The position numbers and the translations under genes are program-made. Below the pieces are notes generated by a model. The model saw nothing but the letters and a program-made list of their open reading frames with translations. It had not been told where the DNA came from and did not search any database. From assembly GCF_019052805.1 (NCBI RefSeq), contig NZ_JAHQRJ010000003.1, positions 459,830-523,829 of the forward strand: 64,000 nucleotides of DNA, in the 5' to 3' direction. This stretch comes from Noviherbaspirillum sp. L7-7A (GTDB lineage Bacteria; Pseudomonadota; Gammaproteobacteria; Burkholderiales; Burkholderiaceae_D). Positions 61,207 to 64,000 of this stretch are shown piece after piece (position 1 is the first letter of the stretch; each line of letters opens with the position of its first letter).

Positions 61207-62715
61207 TCATGCCAGCGCCGGCAGCTTGCGCAGGGAGAGCGACAGCAGCAGCGTTAGACCCAGGCAAGCGCCGAGCGCGGCCACTACGCCCGGCCAGCCG
61301 CCGGCTTCCCAGACCCAGCCTGCCGCCGAGCCGATCACGCTGGCGCCGAGGTAATAGCAGGACAGATAGAGCGCCGAGGCCAGCGCCCGGTTTTCCAGCG
61401 CGCGGCGGCCGACCCAGCTGCTCGCGACCGAATGACCGCCGAAGAAGCCGAAAGTCAGCATCGCCACGCCGAGCACAATCAGGAAAATCGCATGCGAGAG
61501 CGTCAGCAACAGCCCGGCCAGCATGGTCAGCACCACGATCCAGAGCACGCGACGCCGGCCCAGCCGGTCTGACAGGCGGCCGATCCAGACCGAGCTGAAC
61601 ATGCCCATTAGGTAGAGCGAGAACACCAGGCTGACCGCCGACTGGCTCATGCCGAGTTCCGGTCCGAGCAGGCGAAAGCCAAGGTAGTTGAACACGCTGA
61701 CGAACACGCCCACCAGTAGGAAGCCGATCAGGAACAGCCGTGGCAGGCCGCGGTCCTGGAAATGGCCAATGGTGCCGCTGGCCAGCGTGGCCAGCCGCAC
61801 CGCACGTGGCTGGAAGTGTCGCGACGGCGGCAGACTGCGCCGGAATTCCAATGCCACCAGCAACGCCAGCACGCCGATCGCCGCCAGCGCGCCACGCCAG
61901 CCCAGGTAGTCCGCCAGCAGCGCGGTTGCCACCCTGCCCGTCATGCCGCCCAGCGCATTGCCGGCGATATAGAGGCCCATCGCATAGCCCAGCGATGCAG
62001 GGTCGAATTCCTCGCTGAGATAGGCCATGGCAACCGCCGGGATGCCGGCCACGGCAATGCCCAGCAGCACCCGCAGCAGCAGCAACTGGCTAAAATCGCC
62101 GACCAGGGCACAAGCGATCGCGCAAAGCGCGGACAGCATCAACGCCGAACTCATCGTGACGGCGCGGCCATACCGGTCCGACACCATGCTGGCCAGCAGC
62201 AGCGACAGTGCGAGCGCAGCGGTGGAGGCTGATAGCGACCAGCTGCTATGCGCCGCCGACACGCCGAATTCACGGGCAAACACGGGCAGCAGCGGCTGCA
62301 CGCAGTACACCAGCGCGAAAGTGGCGAAACCACCGAGGAACAACGCGCGGTTGGCATTGCGAAAGGCTTTGGTGCCGCGCTGCAGTTTGGGTGGTAAGTC
62401 GGCGGATGCAGACGGGGCCGGCACCGGGATGGCGGCGGGTACAGACGGCATGGGAATGGTGGCAGCGGGTGCAGAAGGAATCGAGATGGTGGTGGCGGGT
62501 GAAGTCGGACTCAGCACGGGCATGGCGAAAACGGGTGATGAGAGCTTGGGCAGCCGGCTGCCGGCACTTGCCGAAGGGATAGCCAGCGCCACGATGGCGG
62601 CCGCGGGCGAAGAAGGATGTGGTACTGGCATGGCTGATGTTGCGGGACTGCCTGATGAATGCGGCACAGCATGTTTCCTTGGTAAGTGACGACGGACATG
62701 CGTCGAATGCTTCAT
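61207..62715 (-). CDS. ynfM: YnfM-like MFS exporter with repetitive N-terminal extension
   Basis: 502 residues. From about residue 115 it follows the YnfM family: NANRALFLGGFATFALVYCVQPLLPVFAREFGVS, then the MFS motif SMVSDRYGRAVTM, and twelve membrane helices. Before that lies ~110 residues of Pro/Ala/Ser-rich sequence of unclear worth with repeated units such as SIPSAPAATIPMPSVPAAIPVP. E. coli YnfM (about 417 residues) lacks it. The listed start (62715) has no good ribosome-binding site, so translation may begin further in, at one of several Met codons in the repeats. It is divergent from a LysR gene, as ynfM is from ynfL in E. coli. Confidence 0.85.
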   Translation of the reverse strand: MKHSTHVRRHLPRKHAVPHSSGSPATSAMPVPHPSSPAAAIVALAIPSASAGSRLPKLSSPVFAMPVLSPTSPATTISIPSAPAATIPMPSVPAAIPVPAPSASADLPPKLQRGTKAFRNANRALFLGGFATFALVYCVQPLLPVFAREFGVSAAHSSWSLSASTAALALSLLLASMVSDRYGRAVTMSSALMLSALCAIACALVGDFSQLLLLRVLLGIAVAGIPAVAMAYLSEEFDPASLGYAMGLYIAGNALGGMTGRVATALLADYLGWRGALAAIGVLALLVALEFRRSLPPSRHFQPRAVRLATLASGTIGHFQDRGLPRLFLIGFLLVGVFVSVFNYLGFRLLGPELGMSQSAVSLVFSLYLMGMFSSVWIGRLSDRLGRRRVLWIVVLTMLAGLLLTLSHAIFLIVLGVAMLTFGFFGGHSVASSWVGRRALENRALASALYLSCYYLGASVIGSAAGWVWEAGGWPGVVAALGACLGLTLLLSLSLRKLPALA

Positions 62716-62787
62716 CTTAGGATTGCGCTGTTATACCGTCCAATATATCTTTCTGGCTGTATTGATACTTTGAAAGTCTTACAGAAC

Positions 62788-63714
62788 ATGGAACTGCGCC
62801 ACCTTCGTTACTTCGTCGCCGTCGCCGAGGAGCTGCATTTCACCCGCGCCGCCGAGCGGCTGCACATGGGGCAGCCGCCGCTGAGCCAGCAGATCCGGCT
62901 GCTGGAGGAGGAAGTGGGCGCCCGCCTGCTGGAACGCACCCGGCGCTGGGTACGCCTGACCCAAGCCGGCCGCCTGTTCCTGGCCGATGCCCGCCGCATC
63001 CTGGCCCTAGCCGACCAGGCCAGCGCCACGGCCCGCCGTGCCGAGCGCGGCGAAGTAGGCGAACTGCGCATTGGCTTCACCGCGTCCACGCCGCTTACCG
63101 ACGTGTTCAACCGGGTGGTGAATGCGTACCGCAAGCAGTATCCGCAAGTGACGCTGACGATGATCGACCTGACCACGATGCGCCAGCTGCAAGCAATCAC
63201 CGACCGCGTCATCGACCTTGGCTTCCTGCGCCCACCTGCCGGCGAGACGCCGCCCAACATCCACATCGTCAGCCTACGCCAGGAACCGCTGGTGCTGGTG
63301 GCGCCGGTGGGGCATCCACTGCTGAAGCAGCGGAAGATCCGGGTGGGGGATTTGGCGAGTCATCCCTTTGTAACCTTCCTGCCGGATGCAGGGACTGGCA
63401 TTCAGCGCCAGGTGCTGCAGCTGTGCAGGGAGGCGGGGTTCGTGCCGGAGGTGGCGCTGCAGGCGGGGGAAGGGTCGACGATTATCGGGCTGGTGGCGGC
63501 GGGGTGCGGGATTTCGATATTGCCGGAGTCGTTTTCGGCGATTCGGGTTAAAGGGGTGCGGTATCGGACGTTGGCGGATGCGGGGGCGGTGACGGAGTTG
63601 ATGCTGGCTTGCCGGGAGAGGGATAGTGGGGAGTTGGTGAGGGGGTTTTTTGAGATGGCTATGGGGGCTGGTGGGGAGGTGAAAGCTGGGGTAGGAGTGC
63701 GGAGTTGTAGGTAA
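62788..63714 (+). CDS. LysR-family regulator divergent from the YnfM-like exporter
   Basis: 308 residues from the ATG at 62788, where the canonical LysR start MELRHLRYFVAVAEELHFTRAAERL begins; the open frame extends upstream into the exporter promoter without LysR similarity. The effector domain has GELRIGFTASTPLTDVFNRVV. The pairing with a YnfM-like exporter matches the E. coli ynfL-ynfM arrangement. It probably controls the exporter through the 72-bp gap. Toward the 3' end the codon use becomes markedly G-rich. Confidence 0.9.
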   Translation: MELRHLRYFVAVAEELHFTRAAERLHMGQPPLSQQIRLLEEEVGARLLERTRRWVRLTQAGRLFLADARRILALADQASATARRAERGEVGELRIGFTASTPLTDVFNRVVNAYRKQYPQVTLTMIDLTTMRQLQAITDRVIDLGFLRPPAGETPPNIHIVSLRQEPLVLVAPVGHPLLKQRKIRVGDLASHPFVTFLPDAGTGIQRQVLQLCREAGFVPEVALQAGEGSTIIGLVAAGCGISILPESFSAIRVKGVRYRTLADAGAVTELMLACRERDSGELVRGFFEMAMGAGGEVKAGVGVRSCR

Positions 63715-63733
63715 ATGCCGCTAATGAAACACT

Positions 63734-63832
63734 TCAAGGCCATTGAACTTCAATTCTTCCTGCGATTTCCAACGCTTTGTCCACCTCACTGCCGGCATAA
63801 CGCGCACGCAGCCCATCGTAAGACAATCTGAC
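63734..63832 (-). other. Short open frame resembling a C-terminal fragment
   Basis: Between two stops this frame reads SYDGLRARYAGSEVDKALEI and ends GRIEVQWP. The DKALEIAGRI-type helix recalls YCII-like proteins, but no start codon is present and the segment is only 32 codons. It may be a remnant next to the dihydrofolate-reductase-like gene. Confidence 0.2.
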
Positions 63833-63843
63833 CTATATCCGAC

Positions 63844-64000
63844 TCAGCGCCCGCGGCGGTAATGCATGGCGACCGTCCCGTTGCGCAGCGGCCTCACCGA
63901 GATCGGATCAAGCCGTCGCGTGCTGAGCAGCCCGCTCTCGTACAGGGTCGGGCCGTGGCCGGCGATCCTGGGATGAACGAGGAATAAGTACTCGTCGATG
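63844..64000 (-). CDS. Dihydrofolate-reductase-family (RibD C-terminal) protein, 3' end only
   Basis: The frame is open to the right edge. The 52 codons seen read IDEYLFLVHPRIAGHGPTLY and then ...LRNGTVAMHYRRGR, matching the C-terminal block (IDE-[YL]-x-L-x-x-x-P-x-x-x-G-x-G) of the DHFR/RibD-like superfamily. These are usually NADPH-dependent reductases of unknown substrate. The rest lies outside the window. Confidence 0.75.
   Translation of the reverse strand, partial: IDEYLFLVHPRIAGHGPTLYESGLLSTRRLDPISVRPLRNGTVAMHYRRGR

Noticed and set aside
1..64000. CRISPR array, tRNA, rRNA, intact transposase or prophage genes
   Set aside because: Looked for in the gaps and open frames; none was recognised.

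Overview
The window is GC-rich DNA (AT-rich only in short islets) of a betaproteobacterial type, most likely order Burkholderiales and probably family Oxalobacteraceae. This is inferred from the codon and amino-acid style, six Bug/TctC-type solute-binding proteins, three complete tripartite tricarboxylate transporter (TTT) sets, and an oxc-frc oxalate degradation pair. No rRNA, tRNA, CRISPR array or intact insertion sequence was seen. Both edges cut genes: a flippase-like membrane protein at the left and a dihydrofolate-reductase-family protein at the right.

Layout. 0.5-6.8 kb: a sugar-diacid (galactarate/glucarate) catabolic operon, Bug protein - GarD dehydratase - aldehyde dehydrogenase - HpaI/GarL aldolase, facing a LacI-type regulator, with a perfect 16-bp palindrome between them. 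7.2-12.5 kb: a YdiJ-like FAD/Fe-S dehydrogenase and an alanine/serine-glyoxylate aminotransferase facing an FCD GntR regulator. 13.1-17.2 kb: TTT operon 1 (tctC-tctB-tctA), ending in a cytidylate-kinase-like/BON fusion gene. 18.1-21.2 kb: oxc-frc and a terminator. 21.3-25.3 kb: a decayed, gene-poor stretch holding a sensor-kinase remnant, an HxlR pseudogene with two in-frame ambers, a PHB-depolymerase-like lipoprotein and small membrane proteins. 25.3-32.5 kb: an RND efflux operon and an alpha/beta-hydrolase that lacks its catalytic Ser, with a LysR regulator opposite. 33.7-36.9 kb: TTT operon 2. 37.0-44.2 kb: TTT operon 3 with GntR, enoyl-CoA hydratase, CoA-transferase and MFS genes. 44.5-45.8 kb: an MFS carrier. 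46.1-47.1 kb: an AT-rich islet with a small basic ORF and a secreted protein. 47.5-51.0 kb: a membrane protein, a gamma-glutamyltransferase and an orphan Bug protein. 51.3-55.1 kb: GntR-Bug-MmgE/PrpD-GST. 55.1-57.1 kb: flavin reductase and glycosyltransferase. 58.2-61.1 kb: two PsiF-type proteins, a phospholipase-D-like lipoprotein and a cytosolic Csp-type copper protein. 61.2-63.7 kb: a YnfM-like MFS exporter facing a LysR regulator.

How it fits together. Most of the window is a set of small catabolic cassettes for organic acids, each pairing an uptake or binding protein with a short degradative pathway and its own regulator. Three promoters (aminotransferase, TTT2, TTT3) share a near-identical palindrome, ATTTTG-N4-CAAAAT. 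The divergent tctC(TTT1)/oxc region carries two related TTGAC/GTCAA palindromes. These shared sites suggest that scattered cassettes are co-regulated and, as inference only, that TTT1 serves oxalate or a related acid. The most unusual items are the kinase-BON gene in TTT1, the Ser-to-Glu hydrolase with its coupled upstream mini-ORF, the double-amber HxlR pseudogene and the AT-rich islet.
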